A stretch of 64,000 nucleotides of DNA from Pediococcus claussenii ATCC BAA-344. Its GTDB lineage: Bacteria > Bacillota > Bacilli > Lactobacillales > Lactobacillaceae. The notes under the pieces were generated by a model that was given only the letters and a program-made list of their open reading frames with translations, searched no databases and was not told the origin of the DNA. The DNA lies in the NCBI RefSeq assembly GCF_000237995.1, contig NC_016605.1, positions 868,001-932,000 on the forward strand, given 5' to 3'. Numbering within the stretch: position 1 is the first letter of the stretch; each line of letters opens with the position of its first letter. A program made the position numbers and the translations under genes. Below are positions 42,729-52,610 of the stretch, piece after piece.

Positions 42729-43607
42729 TTATTTTCGAGCAGGTTTTCCGGTAGGGGAATCATAGGTAAATCCTTCGCCAAGTGCTTCGTTTACATCAAT
42801 AATAGACGTAAATGCTTGTGGATCAATTCGATTGATTATTCTTTTAGCAACTTGCAGTTCATTTGAAGCAACAACACAGTAAACCATTTCCCGTTCATCT
42901 TTAGAATAGGCACCCTGTATATGAATAAAAGAAGCACCCCTTAAAAGTTCGTCCATTAAAGCCTGAGCAACTGATTCGGGGTTACTACTGATAATTAAGA
43001 GACCACGGTCTGAATATGAACCTACTTGTGTAAAGTTAACAATTCTAGAGAAAACATAGGCTGCGAGGAGAGTATACATCATGTGAACTACGTCTATATA
43101 GCAAAGGGATGCTGTTAGAACCAAAGCATCTAGCGCGAATAGAGTCTGTCCCATTGGAATCCCACGTTCTTTTTCAAATATCTTCGCAACTACGTCCGTT
43201 CCGCCGGTCGTTCCGCCAAAACGATATACAAGCCCACTACCAAAACCGCCTGCTAAACCAGCTAAAATACCGGCAATAAACATATCATGATGAATATTTA
43301 ACGATATGGGAACACGTTGCCATATATATAATGAAAACGAAAGGGCAAAGGTTCCATAAATTGTATAAATCAGAGAACGTTTACCTAAAAAACGATATCC
43401 AATAAAAATTAACGGAATATTAATTGCCAGCGTGGAGAACGCTGGATCAATGTGAAGAAGCGCCCTTAAAATAAGGGTAATACCTGTAACTCCACCTTCT
43501 GAAAGATCATTAGGAATGTTAATAACTGCTAAACCAAGACCGTAGAGACAACAACCAAGTGTAATCATAACAAAATCAATCAGACGAAGTGATTCATCTT
43601 TTTGCAT
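42729..43607 (-). CDS. YitT-family membrane protein (DUF161/DUF2179)
   Basis: 292 residues with five to six hydrophobic helices in the first 205 residues (for example FVMITLGCCLYGLGLAVINIP; RFGGTTGGTDVVAKIFE is the family hallmark), then a cytoplasmic DUF2179 domain (GASFIHIQGAYSKDEREMVYCVV). Transport function is suspected but substrate unknown. ATG 43607 follows TTGGAGG. It is read against its neighbours. Confidence 0.9.
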   Translation of the reverse strand: MQKDESLRLIDFVMITLGCCLYGLGLAVINIPNDLSEGGVTGITLILRALLHIDPAFSTLAINIPLIFIGYRFLGKRSLIYTIYGTFALSFSLYIWQRVPISLNIHHDMFIAGILAGLAGGFGSGLVYRFGGTTGGTDVVAKIFEKERGIPMGQTLFALDALVLTASLCYIDVVHMMYTLLAAYVFSRIVNFTQVGSYSDRGLLIISSNPESVAQALMDELLRGASFIHIQGAYSKDEREMVYCVVASNELQVAKRIINRIDPQAFTSIIDVNEALGEGFTYDSPTGKPARK

Positions 43608-43718
43608 ATTTTTACCTCCAACAATTAATCATGCTAATAATCATAACATAGGGTTGTGATTTAAAATAACTGCCGATTTTGTTAATATTGAAGAGGTGTA
43701 AAAAAAGGAGTGGTTTTT

Positions 43719-44921
43719 TTGAAGTTAACTGAAATTCCCGAAGAGTTTCGTAAAGCACGACCAATTTTAAAAAAAATCAATGATGCTGGATTTAAAGCAT
43801 ATTTTGTTGGGGGAAGCGTTCGGGATTCAATCTTAAACAAGCCTCTGCATGATATTGACATTGCAACGAGTGCTTATCCAACTGAGATTAAACAAATTTT
43901 CCCAAAAACTGTTGATACTGGAATTAAACACGGAACAGTTATGGTAATCGACGATGGAACTGGATATGAGATCACAACCTTTCGAACTGAAGGAGCCTAT
44001 CAAGATTTTCGTCGGCCTGATAATGTAACCTTTGTCAGATCGCTTGAAGAGGACTTGAAGAGGCGAGACTTTACGATTAATGCATTGGCATTAAGTGAAG
44101 ATGGCAATATAATCGACTTGTTTGGTGGGATCAAAGATCTTAATAATCATATGATCAGAGCAGTAGGAGATCCGGAAGAACGGTTTCACGAAGATGCGTT
44201 ACGAATGATGCGGGCTGTTCGTTTTGCGAGTCAACTTGATTTTTCAATTGAAAAAAATACCATTGACGCAATTACTAAAAATAGTCATTTGTTGAAAAAA
44301 ATTGCAGTTGAACGAATCCTAGTTGAATTCGAAAAAATGATGCTGGGAAAAGATCCTAGTATTGGGATTTCTGAAATGCTAGAATCACATATGACGGAAT
44401 TTATACCAGAATCTAAGGTTATTACAGAGGCCCTCAATGACTTGTCAGATAAAAAGTTCCTTAATATTGAAAATACCGTGCAACTTTGGTCAATAATATT
44501 ATTTACTACGAAACAGAAAGCTAGTGAAATTCATAGCTTTTTAAAAAAATGGAAAACCTCCAACGAATTAATTCAAAATGTTCAAGACACGGTCTTCTTC
44601 CTAGAGGGAATGCGCAGTAATCGAATCAATAATCAATTATTATTTAATACCGGGGAAAAGAATCTTGAAAATGCACTGCACATCAGTGGCTTGTTTGAAA
44701 TGGATGTAAAAAATTATAAGAAGGACTATGAAAAACTAACTATTAAAAGCAATAAAGAATTGGCGATTACTGGTAATGATTTGATTTTAAATGATTTGGC
44801 CGAACCTGGTCCTCAAATGGGAGTGATCCTTAAACGACTTAAAGAGCAAGTGATTGATGGAATGGTTGCCAATGAAAAGAACAAACTACTTGAAATCGCA
44901 AAGACAATAAAGGAATTATAG
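43719..44921 (+). CDS. cca: CCA-adding tRNA nucleotidyltransferase
   Basis: 400 residues from TTG 43719, 8 bases after AAGGAG; the in-frame GTG at 43710 overlaps that site. The class II nucleotidyltransferase core has GGSVRDSILNKPLHDIDIATSA with the metal-binding DxD, and RRDFTINALAL and EDALRMMRAVRFASQL follow. It adds CCA to tRNA 3' ends, needed by the tRNA-Ser here, which does not encode it. It is followed one base later by the ABC-F gene. Confidence 0.95.
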   Translation: MKLTEIPEEFRKARPILKKINDAGFKAYFVGGSVRDSILNKPLHDIDIATSAYPTEIKQIFPKTVDTGIKHGTVMVIDDGTGYEITTFRTEGAYQDFRRPDNVTFVRSLEEDLKRRDFTINALALSEDGNIIDLFGGIKDLNNHMIRAVGDPEERFHEDALRMMRAVRFASQLDFSIEKNTIDAITKNSHLLKKIAVERILVEFEKMMLGKDPSIGISEMLESHMTEFIPESKVITEALNDLSDKKFLNIENTVQLWSIILFTTKQKASEIHSFLKKWKTSNELIQNVQDTVFFLEGMRSNRINNQLLFNTGEKNLENALHISGLFEMDVKNYKKDYEKLTIKSNKELAITGNDLILNDLAEPGPQMGVILKRLKEQVIDGMVANEKNKLLEIAKTIKEL

Positions 44922-44922
44922 A

Positions 44923-46797
44923 ATGCAAACTTTAAAAGCTGAAAAGCTAACAAAAACTTATGGTGAAAAAACACTTTTTAACAAAATTAATTTTATTATT
45001 AATGAACAAGACCGCATTGGATTAATTGGTATGAATGGAACAGGTAAAACTAATCTGTTAAATGCAATTGCTAACGTTGATCCAGCAGATTCTGGAGAGA
45101 TAATCGTTCCAAACGATTACTCAATATCCTATTTGCGTCAAACTCCAGATTTCAACACAGATATGACTGTTCGTAATGCCATTTATAATGGTGATCAACC
45201 CGTTTTTGCTGCCATAAATAACTATGAGAACGCTGTTAATGCATATGCAGCAAATTCGTTATCAGATGATGTTATTAAGCGATTTAATAATGCTGAAGCT
45301 GAGATGAATCGTTTGGACGCGTGGAATACAGAAAGTGACATTAAAACGATTCTAACGCAGTTGCACATTGGAAACCTTGACAGTCCTATTGACAGTTTAT
45401 CTGGTGGACAGGTGAAACGAGTAGCTTTGGCACAGGCATTATTAGAAAAATCTGACTTACTAATTTTGGACGAGCCAACTAATCATTTGGATTTTGATTC
45501 AATTACGTGGTTGGAGACATATTTAAAAAACTATCCCGGAGCTATTTTATTGGTCACACATGACCGTTATTTCTTAGATCGTGTTACAAATCATATTTGG
45601 GAATTATCATTTGGTGACCTGATTGAATACCAGGGAAATTATCAAAAGTATTTGGAACAAAAGGCAATTCGGGATGAGCAATTATCTAGTAGTCAAACTA
45701 AGGCGAAAAAGCTCTATAAATCCGAATTAGAATGGATGAAACGCGGGCCGCAAGGACGTGGAACAAAGCAACAGGCAAGAATTAACCGATTTAATGAGTT
45801 AAGCGATAATGTGAATGCCTCGATTCAAAACCAAGATAACGTTGAAATTGATTTTGCACAACGCAGACTGGGTAAAAAGGTAATTAATATTAAAAATGCT
45901 TCATTGACTATTGATAATAAAACAATTCTATCTGATTTTTCTGAGCTGATTCAGGCGGGTGAACGAATTGGTATTACAGGTGAAAATGGAGCCGGAAAAT
46001 CAAGCTTTTTAAATAGTATCGCTGGTAAACTTTCTCTCGATAAGGGAACAATTGAGCTGGGGGAAACTGTTCACTTAGGATATTACACACAACAAACAGA
46101 ACCGATTCCGGGTAACGAGCGAATTATTAGCTACTTATCAAAGGTTGGACAGGAGGTTGTTAATTCTGAAGGCGAACGAATTAGTGTTGCGAGTTTATTG
46201 GAACGTTTTCTTTTTCCAAGCAACATGCATGGAAGCTTAATTCGTAAGTTGTCAGGTGGAGAAAAAAGGCGACTCTATTTAATTAAAATATTGATGGAGC
46301 AACCAAACGTTTTATTGTTAGATGAACCAACTAATGATTTGGATATTCCAACTTTAACCGTTTTAGAAGATTATTTGGCTAAGTTTAATGGGACTGTTTT
46401 AACAGTTTCGCATGACCGTTATTTCTTGGATAAAACCAGTGATCGTCTTTTGATTTTTGAAGGAAATGGAAGAATACTCAATTATCAAAAGTCAATTTCA
46501 GATTATCTGGCTAAACAAAGCGATCTTTCTCAAAGTCATGTTAGTGAAAAAAAGGAAAATAGCAAAGTTAAGACGTTAGTGAAAAAACGAACATACATGG
46601 AACAAAAAGAATGGGAGTTAATTGAAGGTGACATTGCTAAGCTAGAAAAAACACAATCAAGAATTGAAAATCAGATGGGTGAAACCGGTGTTGACTATGG
46701 TAAACTTTCTGAGTTGCAAAATGAGTTAAATGAGATTAACTTAGAACTATCTGAAAAAATGGATCGATGGGAGTATCTGGCAGATTTTGAACAATAA
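44923..46797 (+). CDS. ABC-F family ATPase (Uup-like)
   Basis: 624 residues with two ATP-binding cassettes and no membrane segments. First: Walker A GMNGTGKT, signature LSGGQVKRVAL, Walker B LLILDEPTNHLD. Second: GENGAGKS, LSGGEKRRLYL, LLLDEPTNDLD. A linker between them (about 230-300, ERGPQGRGTKQQARI type) and a C-terminal coiled coil (540-620) fit Uup. ABC-F proteins act on ribosomes or branched DNA; the exact role is not shown. Coupled to cca. Confidence 0.9.
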   Translation: MQTLKAEKLTKTYGEKTLFNKINFIINEQDRIGLIGMNGTGKTNLLNAIANVDPADSGEIIVPNDYSISYLRQTPDFNTDMTVRNAIYNGDQPVFAAINNYENAVNAYAANSLSDDVIKRFNNAEAEMNRLDAWNTESDIKTILTQLHIGNLDSPIDSLSGGQVKRVALAQALLEKSDLLILDEPTNHLDFDSITWLETYLKNYPGAILLVTHDRYFLDRVTNHIWELSFGDLIEYQGNYQKYLEQKAIRDEQLSSSQTKAKKLYKSELEWMKRGPQGRGTKQQARINRFNELSDNVNASIQNQDNVEIDFAQRRLGKKVINIKNASLTIDNKTILSDFSELIQAGERIGITGENGAGKSSFLNSIAGKLSLDKGTIELGETVHLGYYTQQTEPIPGNERIISYLSKVGQEVVNSEGERISVASLLERFLFPSNMHGSLIRKLSGGEKRRLYLIKILMEQPNVLLLDEPTNDLDIPTLTVLEDYLAKFNGTVLTVSHDRYFLDKTSDRLLIFEGNGRILNYQKSISDYLAKQSDLSQSHVSEKKENSKVKTLVKKRTYMEQKEWELIEGDIAKLEKTQSRIENQMGETGVDYGKLSELQNELNEINLELSEKMDRWEYLADFEQ

Positions 46798-46809
46798 GAG
46801 GGGTGCGGA

Positions 46810-47760
46810 ATGCTAGAAGATCAATATTTGAATTTAGAAAAATATGTTTTAGAACATGGTAATCAAAAAGGGGATAGGACAAATACTGGAACTTTAAGCA
46901 CATTTGGATACCAAATGCGTTTTGATTTAAGTGAGGGATTCCCACTCTTAACAACCAAAAAAGTACCCTTTGGATTAATTAAAAGTGAACTGCTGTGGTT
47001 TCTTAAGGGTGATACCAATATTAAATACCTGTTAGAACATAAGAATCATATTTGGGATGAGTGGGCATTTAAAAATTGGATTGAGAGCGAAGACTACGTA
47101 GGACCGGATATGACCGATTTTGGTCATCGATCACAGACGGATTCTGCGTTCAGAGACGAATATCGCGCCCAGATGAAAATCTTTAATGATAACATTTTGA
47201 ATGACGATGATTTCGCTAATAAGTTTGGAGATTTAGGTGATGTTTATGGTAGTCAATGGAGGGCTTGGAAAACGCGACGCGGGGATACAATTGATCAGAT
47301 TGCCAATGTAATTAATATGATCAAGGAAACACCAAATTCAAGGCGAATGATCGTATCTGCCTGGAATCCAGAAGATGTGCCAACAGTAGCACTTCCTCCG
47401 TGTCATACCATGTTCCAATTCTATGTTGCAAATGGGAAACTTAGTTGTCAATTGTACCAAAGAAGTGGTGATATTTTTTTAGGAATACCATTTAATATTG
47501 CAAGCTATGCTCTTTTAACAGAGATGATTGCAAAAGCAACTGGCCTTGAAGTGGGCGAGTTTATTCATACAATTGGGGACGCACATATCTATTTGAACCA
47601 TATTGAACAAGTTAAAGAACAACTGATGCGTACTCCTAAAAAAGCACCAAAGCTCATTTTTAAAAATACCCATGAAAATATTTTTGATTACAAGGTTGAT
47701 GACATCGTTGTTGAAAATTACGACCCATATCCTGTTATTAAAGCGCCAGTAGCAGTATAA
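46810..47760 (+). CDS. thyA: thymidylate synthase
   Basis: 316 residues, the length of the L. casei enzyme, including its extra segment of about 50 residues (near 95-145). It makes dTMP from dUMP with methylene-tetrahydrofolate. The catalytic Cys is in [34 protein letters not shown] binds dUMP. RBS GAGGGGTG. It is followed after 12 bases by dfrA, which recycles the dihydrofolate it produces. Confidence 0.97.
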   Translation: MLEDQYLNLEKYVLEHGNQKGDRTNTGTLSTFGYQMRFDLSEGFPLLTTKKVPFGLIKSELLWFLKGDTNIKYLLEHKNHIWDEWAFKNWIESEDYVGPDMTDFGHRSQTDSAFRDEYRAQMKIFNDNILNDDDFANKFGDLGDVYGSQWRAWKTRRGDTIDQIANVINMIKETPNSRRMIVSAWNPEDVPTVALPPCHTMFQFYVANGKLSCQLYQRSGDIFLGIPFNIASYALLTEMIAKATGLEVGEFIHTIGDAHIYLNHIEQVKEQLMRTPKKAPKLIFKNTHENIFDYKVDDIVVENYDPYPVIKAPVAV

Positions 47761-47772
47761 GGAGGATTTATC

Positions 47773-48255
47773 ATGATTGCATTAATTGTTGCAATGGATA
47801 ACAAGCGTGGTATTGGAAAAAATAATACTATTCCTTGGCATTTACCAGATGATGTTAAATTTTTTAAAGATACAACTACAGGTCACAGCGTCATCATGGG
47901 AAGAAAAACCTTTGAATCAATCGGAAAACCGTTAAGGAATAGGCAAAATATTGTAATAACGAGAGCTTTTGAACAATATGTTGATAAGGAAAATCTTCAA
48001 TTCGTTCACTCAATGGATGAAGTGGAAGAATATATTGATACACACGCTGAACAAGATTTTTTTGTGATTGGTGGTTCAAAAGTTTATCAAGAATTTAGTA
48101 ACTTAGCCGATAGAATATATTTGACTCAAATTAAGGCGGATTTTGAATGTGATACTTTTGCTCCCGAATTCAATCTTAGTGAATATAAATTGATTGAACA
48201 AAAAGAAGTTGATACACCGATTGCCCATGAGTTTCAAACTTGGCAGCGGAAGTAA
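47773..48255 (+). CDS. dfrA: dihydrofolate reductase
   Basis: 160 residues. MIALIVAMDNKRGIGKNNTIPWHLPDDVKFFK has the catalytic Asp (DD), VIMGRKTFESIG the NADPH site, and FFVIGGSKVYQEF the second glycine-rich turn. It reduces dihydrofolate to tetrahydrofolate and is the target of trimethoprim. RBS AAGGAGG. Operon with thyA. Confidence 0.97.
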   Translation: MIALIVAMDNKRGIGKNNTIPWHLPDDVKFFKDTTTGHSVIMGRKTFESIGKPLRNRQNIVITRAFEQYVDKENLQFVHSMDEVEEYIDTHAEQDFFVIGGSKVYQEFSNLADRIYLTQIKADFECDTFAPEFNLSEYKLIEQKEVDTPIAHEFQTWQRK

Positions 48256-48262
48256 ATTAGAG

Positions 48263-48276
48263 TGTGAACGCTTACT
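48263..48276 (+). promoter_or_regulatory. cre-like site upstream of degV
   Basis: TGTGAACGCTTACT fits the catabolite-responsive element pattern with one mismatch. It is just upstream of a -10 TATAAT at 48286-48291, a place where CcpA would interfere with the polymerase. No good -35 is visible. Confidence 0.3.
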
Positions 48277-48327
48277 AGATTTTGGTATAATTAAAATAGT
48301 ATGAATATTTAGAAAGAGTGGCAGACG

Positions 48328-49173
48328 ATGGCAAAAATTAAGATTGTAACTGATTCATCTTGTGGAATTACGGAGGAAGAGAAAGTTAAATATGACGTCT
48401 CAATTGTGCCTCTATCAGTGATGATTGATGACACAGTTTACGTTGAGGGCGAAACAATCTCGAACGAGGAATTTATTAAAAAGATGGATAAGTCAGCCTC
48501 TCTTCCTAAAACTAGTCAACCGCCCCTTGGTCGGTTTGTAGACCTTTTTGACAAATTGGGTGAAGATGGTAGTAGTGTTATTTGTTTTAACATGCTAGAG
48601 GCAATCAGTGGAACGGTTCATGCTGCTGAACAAGCTGCTACCCTGAGTAAAACGGATGTTACCGTAGTTGATAGTCAGTACACGGATCGTGCCCTTGCAT
48701 TTCAAGTAATTGAGGCAGCAAAATTAGCGCAGGCTGGGGCAGGTAAAGAGGAAATTCTCAAACGTGCTCGTTTCGTTCGGGACCATACAAAACTATATAT
48801 GGGTGTTGTCAATCTTGAAAACCTTGTTAAAGGTGGGAGATTAGGACGATTGAGTGGAATGATTGGTGGATTATTAAACATCAAAATTGTTCTACAAGTT
48901 GAAAACGGTGAATTAAAAGTTTTAAATCGAGGACGGGGTATGAAATCCTTGAAAAAATTTTACGATGGTGTATATACCAAGATGAAAGATGCTTCAAAGA
49001 TTGCTTCAGTTGGTATATCACATGTAGAAGCTTTTGATATGGTTCATGATATCAAATCTCATGTTGGTCAATTTTTTCCAGAAGATCAAATTTGTGTTAG
49101 GGAAACGGTTCCAATTATTGCTACTCATGCTGGAATGGGTGCATTTTGCTTAATGTATTTTACCGAAGAATAG
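48328..49173 (+). CDS. degV: DegV family fatty-acid-binding protein
   Basis: 281 residues. KIKIVTDSSCGITEEE, TSQPPLGRFVDLF (family motif), and the lipid-contacting GRLGRLSGMIGGLLNIKIVL are visible. DegV/FakB proteins hold a fatty acid for phosphorylation by FakA; whether this one serves FakA is not shown here. Own promoter and terminator. Confidence 0.93.
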   Translation: MAKIKIVTDSSCGITEEEKVKYDVSIVPLSVMIDDTVYVEGETISNEEFIKKMDKSASLPKTSQPPLGRFVDLFDKLGEDGSSVICFNMLEAISGTVHAAEQAATLSKTDVTVVDSQYTDRALAFQVIEAAKLAQAGAGKEEILKRARFVRDHTKLYMGVVNLENLVKGGRLGRLSGMIGGLLNIKIVLQVENGELKVLNRGRGMKSLKKFYDGVYTKMKDASKIASVGISHVEAFDMVHDIKSHVGQFFPEDQICVRETVPIIATHAGMGAFCLMYFTEE

Positions 49174-49192
49174 TTAATTTTTCAGAGTCATG

Positions 49193-49219
49193 GTGTTCAG
49201 CCGGTTGACTCTGATTTTT
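49193..49219 (+). terminator. terminator of degV
   Basis: CAGAGTCA and TGACTCTG pair over eight bases around a loop, followed by ATTTTTAT. Confidence 0.8.
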
Positions 49220-49241
49220 ATATTTAAGGAGTTTAGAATTT

Positions 49242-49463
49242 ATGAGACGGAGTTTTTATCAATATCTAATGACTCAAAGAAATCCCGAGTCAACGGAAGA
49301 GGTTGCAACATTTGCCAATAACGCGTTTTTTGACCAGAGTTTTCCAAAACAGGCACAATCATTTGATGAACTAAGTAAATACTTAGAATTGAATGGAAAT
49401 TATCTGTTAAGCATGTCTATTTTTGATGATGCGTGGCAAATGTATTTAGAAAGTGAGAATTGA
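49242..49463 (+). CDS. YozE-family SAM-like protein
   Basis: 73 residues. FYQYLMTQRNPES...EEVATFANNAFFDQSFPKQAQSF and YLELNGNYLLSMSIFDDAW fit the YozE (SAM-like, DUF1250) fold, a small helical protein of unknown function. RBS AAGGAG. It overlaps ctpA by four bases. Confidence 0.85.
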   Translation: MRRSFYQYLMTQRNPESTEEVATFANNAFFDQSFPKQAQSFDELSKYLELNGNYLLSMSIFDDAWQMYLESEN

Positions 49464-50881
49464 ATTTAATGCGTAATTTAATTAGAAAACGGCCAATTTT
49501 AAATATGATTATTTCACTAATCATAGGGGGTGTTTTGACATTAGGGTTAATTTTTTTGCTGTTCTGGCAATCAATCAAGAGCAACCAGGAAAGTAATGAA
49601 AATATTCAACAGATTTCTAGCGTTTATCAGCAAATTGAAAGTGGATATTATAAAAAAGTTGACGGGAACAAATTAAAAAAAGGGGCAATTAATGGCATGT
49701 TATCAGAGTTAAACGACCCTTTCTCGGATTATCTAACGAATTCTGATGCAACTCAATTAAACGATACAGTTTCAGGTTCCTTTGGTGGAGTTGGAATTCA
49801 AGTTTCAAGTGAGAATGGAAAGATTACAGTAATGTCTGCCATTGATGGAACACCTGCAAAAAGAGCTGGCTTAAGGGCTGGAGATATTATAATTAGTATT
49901 GATGGTAAAAACGTAAAGGACAAGAACATATCGGATGTTACTGATCTAATGCGTGGTAAAATTAAAACAAAAGTTGTTGTTGGAATTGATCGCGATGGAC
50001 ATAAATTTGAAAAAACACTGGTCAGAGCTAAAATTCCAGTTAAAACTGTTAATTATAGAGTTATTAAGAATTCTAAAATTGGCTACATTAGTATTTCCAC
50101 AGTTTCGCAGAATACAGCAAGTGAACTTAAAACTGCTTTAAAATCGCTGAATCACGAGGGCGTAAATTCATATATTTTAGATGTGCGAAATAATCCTGGC
50201 GGATTAATGGATCAGGCTCTAAAAATGTCCTCTATGTTTCTAAAAAATGGTAAAACTATTATGCAGGTTGAAGATCGGTCTGGTAATAAGGAAGTCTATA
50301 AGGCATCCTCAAAATTAGATAATGGATATAAAGTTACCAAACCGGCAGTTGTCCTAATCAATGGTGAGAGCGCTAGCGCTGCGGAGATATTTGCTGCAGC
50401 TTTAAACCAGTCTGCTGGTATAAAGTTAATCGGATCACAAAGCTATGGAAAAGGGACCGTGCAAACGGTATCTAATTTGACAGACAATAGTGAGTTGAAA
50501 TTAACAATTGCTAGGTGGTTAACACCTGATGGAACTTGGATAAATAAAAAAGGGCTGACTCCCACAATTAAATCAGATTATCCGAAAATGGCATATTTAC
50601 CACCTTTTTCAAAGAATAATGATTTAAAAGAGGGTGAGAAGTCCACAGAAATCAAGAATCTCTCGATTGCTTTGAAAGGATTGGGTGATTACTCAGGAGA
50701 TATCACGGATCAATTTTCTAGTAAATTGCAACAAGGCGTGATTAAATTCCAGAAAGATAATTCCATTGAGGCAGACGGAATTGTGAATAATAAGACAAAA
50801 CAAAAGATTGAAAACAAAATTATCGATAAGCTTTCGGGAACTGATCCAGTACTTACTAAGGCTGAAGAAACACTTAAATAG
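49460..50881 (+). CDS. ctpA: S41-family carboxy-terminal processing protease
   Basis: 473 residues (TTG 49460; ATG 49469 is equally possible). Membrane anchor at about 14-34, PDZ domain at about 95-170 (FGGVGIQVSSENGKITVMSAI, AGLRAGDIIISIDG), S41 catalytic domain with RNNPGGLMDQA, Ser in NGESASAAEIFAAAL and Lys in SYGKGTVQ, and a C-terminal peptidoglycan-binding domain (about 395-455, GVIKFQKDNSIEADGIV). Extracellular serine protease acting on envelope proteins. Coupled to the yozE-like gene. Confidence 0.95.
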   Translation: MNLMRNLIRKRPILNMIISLIIGGVLTLGLIFLLFWQSIKSNQESNENIQQISSVYQQIESGYYKKVDGNKLKKGAINGMLSELNDPFSDYLTNSDATQLNDTVSGSFGGVGIQVSSENGKITVMSAIDGTPAKRAGLRAGDIIISIDGKNVKDKNISDVTDLMRGKIKTKVVVGIDRDGHKFEKTLVRAKIPVKTVNYRVIKNSKIGYISISTVSQNTASELKTALKSLNHEGVNSYILDVRNNPGGLMDQALKMSSMFLKNGKTIMQVEDRSGNKEVYKASSKLDNGYKVTKPAVVLINGESASAAEIFAAALNQSAGIKLIGSQSYGKGTVQTVSNLTDNSELKLTIARWLTPDGTWINKKGLTPTIKSDYPKMAYLPPFSKNNDLKEGEKSTEIKNLSIALKGLGDYSGDITDQFSSKLQQGVIKFQKDNSIEADGIVNNKTKQKIENKIIDKLSGTDPVLTKAEETLK

Positions 50882-51051
50882 TAAAAATATAGTTTTACCT
50901 CAATAATTGATATGGTATTTTAAAATTGTTTCAAACAAATATTTTGCATGTTGTTTTAGGATTTACTGGTATATAGGAGAATTTATTTTATTTTTTGGTA
51001 AATTAAGTAAAAGTTTAAAGCTTATTTATTGCATTGAAGGGTTTAATTAGA

Positions 51052-51954
51052 ATGAAAAAAAGGATTTGGTTAGTTATAGGTTGCCTTGTTATTGGATTAA
51101 TTGCCGTTTCGAGTTATTACTTCTACCGAAACATGGGAAATAAAACCCAAACCTCACTAGTAGTTAAAAAGAGGACAGCAAATATTGTTGCAATTGGTGA
51201 TTCTCTGACATACGGAGTTGGTGACGAGTCTGAACATGGATACGTTGGACAGATAAAAGACAAGCTTTCAAAGCAAAAAAATTTAAAGATTGTTACGCAT
51301 AATTACGGTATCTCTGGGGAACGGTCAGACCAAATTAATAAGCGAATAGGCAATGAGGCAAAACTTCAAACTAATTTGAAAAAAGCTAATATTATTGTTT
51401 TGACGGTTGGAGGAAATGATTTGTTTCAAAATTTCCAAAAAGTATTGTTTACTAGCTCTACTAATGGTGCCGAGCAACGTCTATCTGTTGCACAAACTGC
51501 GTATAAACAAAAGTTATTAACTTTAATGAGTTCTATTCGAAAGTATAATCTTACTGCTCCAATTTTTGTGTTTAGTATCTATAATCCGTTCTACGTTTAC
51601 TTTTCAAATGTTAGCCTAATTAATCAAACTGTTTCAAATTGGAATGGGACAACTAAAAATGTGGTTAATGGAACAGCAGGCGCGCACTTTATTGACATTA
51701 ATAAAACGCTATCAGACGGGCAATATGATACGCCAGCTAAACGTGCGGCGTTATTAACCAAAAATCAATCAGCTAATGATGGAGAGTTATCGTTGCAGCA
51801 AATTGAAAATATTGAATCAAATAAATCGGAAGCAAATAAATATATCTCAGATGTGGATAATTTTCATCCAAATAAAAGGGGTTACCAACAAATGACGACT
51901 GCATTGTATAAAAGTTTGCGCAAAAATATTTCTTGGATTGGAGCGGATAACTAG
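51052..51954 (+). CDS. GDSL/SGNH-type lipase-acylhydrolase (YpmR-like)
   Basis: 300 residues from ATG 51052 (GAAGGG upstream), preferred to TTG 51034. One N-terminal membrane helix (about 4-24) then an SGNH hydrolase: block I AIGDSLTYGVGDES (catalytic Ser), block III LTVGGNDLF, block V DNFHPNKRGY (Asp and His). Acts outside the membrane; natural substrate unknown. It is followed 2 bases later by a ypmS-like gene, as in Bacillus. Confidence 0.9.
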   Translation: MKKRIWLVIGCLVIGLIAVSSYYFYRNMGNKTQTSLVVKKRTANIVAIGDSLTYGVGDESEHGYVGQIKDKLSKQKNLKIVTHNYGISGERSDQINKRIGNEAKLQTNLKKANIIVLTVGGNDLFQNFQKVLFTSSTNGAEQRLSVAQTAYKQKLLTLMSSIRKYNLTAPIFVFSIYNPFYVYFSNVSLINQTVSNWNGTTKNVVNGTAGAHFIDINKTLSDGQYDTPAKRAALLTKNQSANDGELSLQQIENIESNKSEANKYISDVDNFHPNKRGYQQMTTALYKSLRKNISWIGADN

Positions 51955-51956
51955 TT

Positions 51957-52568
51957 ATGAATCGTAAGTCACGAGTGGAAACCGAAGAAAAAAGAGAAGA
52001 ACGAAATTGGTGGCGTTGGGCTTTTATTGGGTTACTTGTTGTAATTGTTTTACTGGGTGGATACGGTTATTCACAACTTACAGCGCAGCCACCGGTAAAT
52101 CAAGAACAAGGCTCTTTTAAACCTAGCGAAGCACAATTTGAAATTAATTTAGATAAGGGTCAGATTAATGCACTGGCAGCAAACTATCTTGGTCGTCTAC
52201 AAAAAGGCAAAGCACAAAAATACATGTTTAAGATTGGTAAATTTGCTTCTATCAGTGGAAAGCAAAAAATTTTAGGACAAAATATTAATTTTGCAATTAA
52301 TTTCATCCCCAAAAAAACTAAGGAGGGTAATGTGTTATTAAAAGCAAAGGGGTTAAACATTGGTAGACTTAATTTGCCGATTCCCTTTGCGATGACTTAT
52401 GTGAGGGAACACTATAAAATTCCAAAATGGGTTAGTATTAACAGTCATAAAAAGACAATTTTACTAGACCTGAATAAGTATAGTCGAAACAAAACATTGA
52501 GATACAGTGTCAAAAAAATTAATATGGAATCTGATCAATTTACTATTAAAGTAAGCGTACCAAAATAA
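51957..52568 (+). CDS. YpmS-like DUF2140 membrane protein
   Basis: 203 residues. Basic head, one helix (about 22-42, WAFIGLLVVIVLLGGYGYSQL), then an extracellular beta-rich domain (ALAANYLGRLQKG...NINFAINFIPK) matching DUF2140. Unknown function; pairs genetically with the GDSL protein. Confidence 0.8.
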   Translation: MNRKSRVETEEKREERNWWRWAFIGLLVVIVLLGGYGYSQLTAQPPVNQEQGSFKPSEAQFEINLDKGQINALAANYLGRLQKGKAQKYMFKIGKFASISGKQKILGQNINFAINFIPKKTKEGNVLLKAKGLNIGRLNLPIPFAMTYVREHYKIPKWVSINSHKKTILLDLNKYSRNKTLRYSVKKINMESDQFTIKVSVPK

Positions 52569-52610
52569 TGCTACTTTCAAATTAAACATTAATGAAAGGA
52601 AACAACTGAT

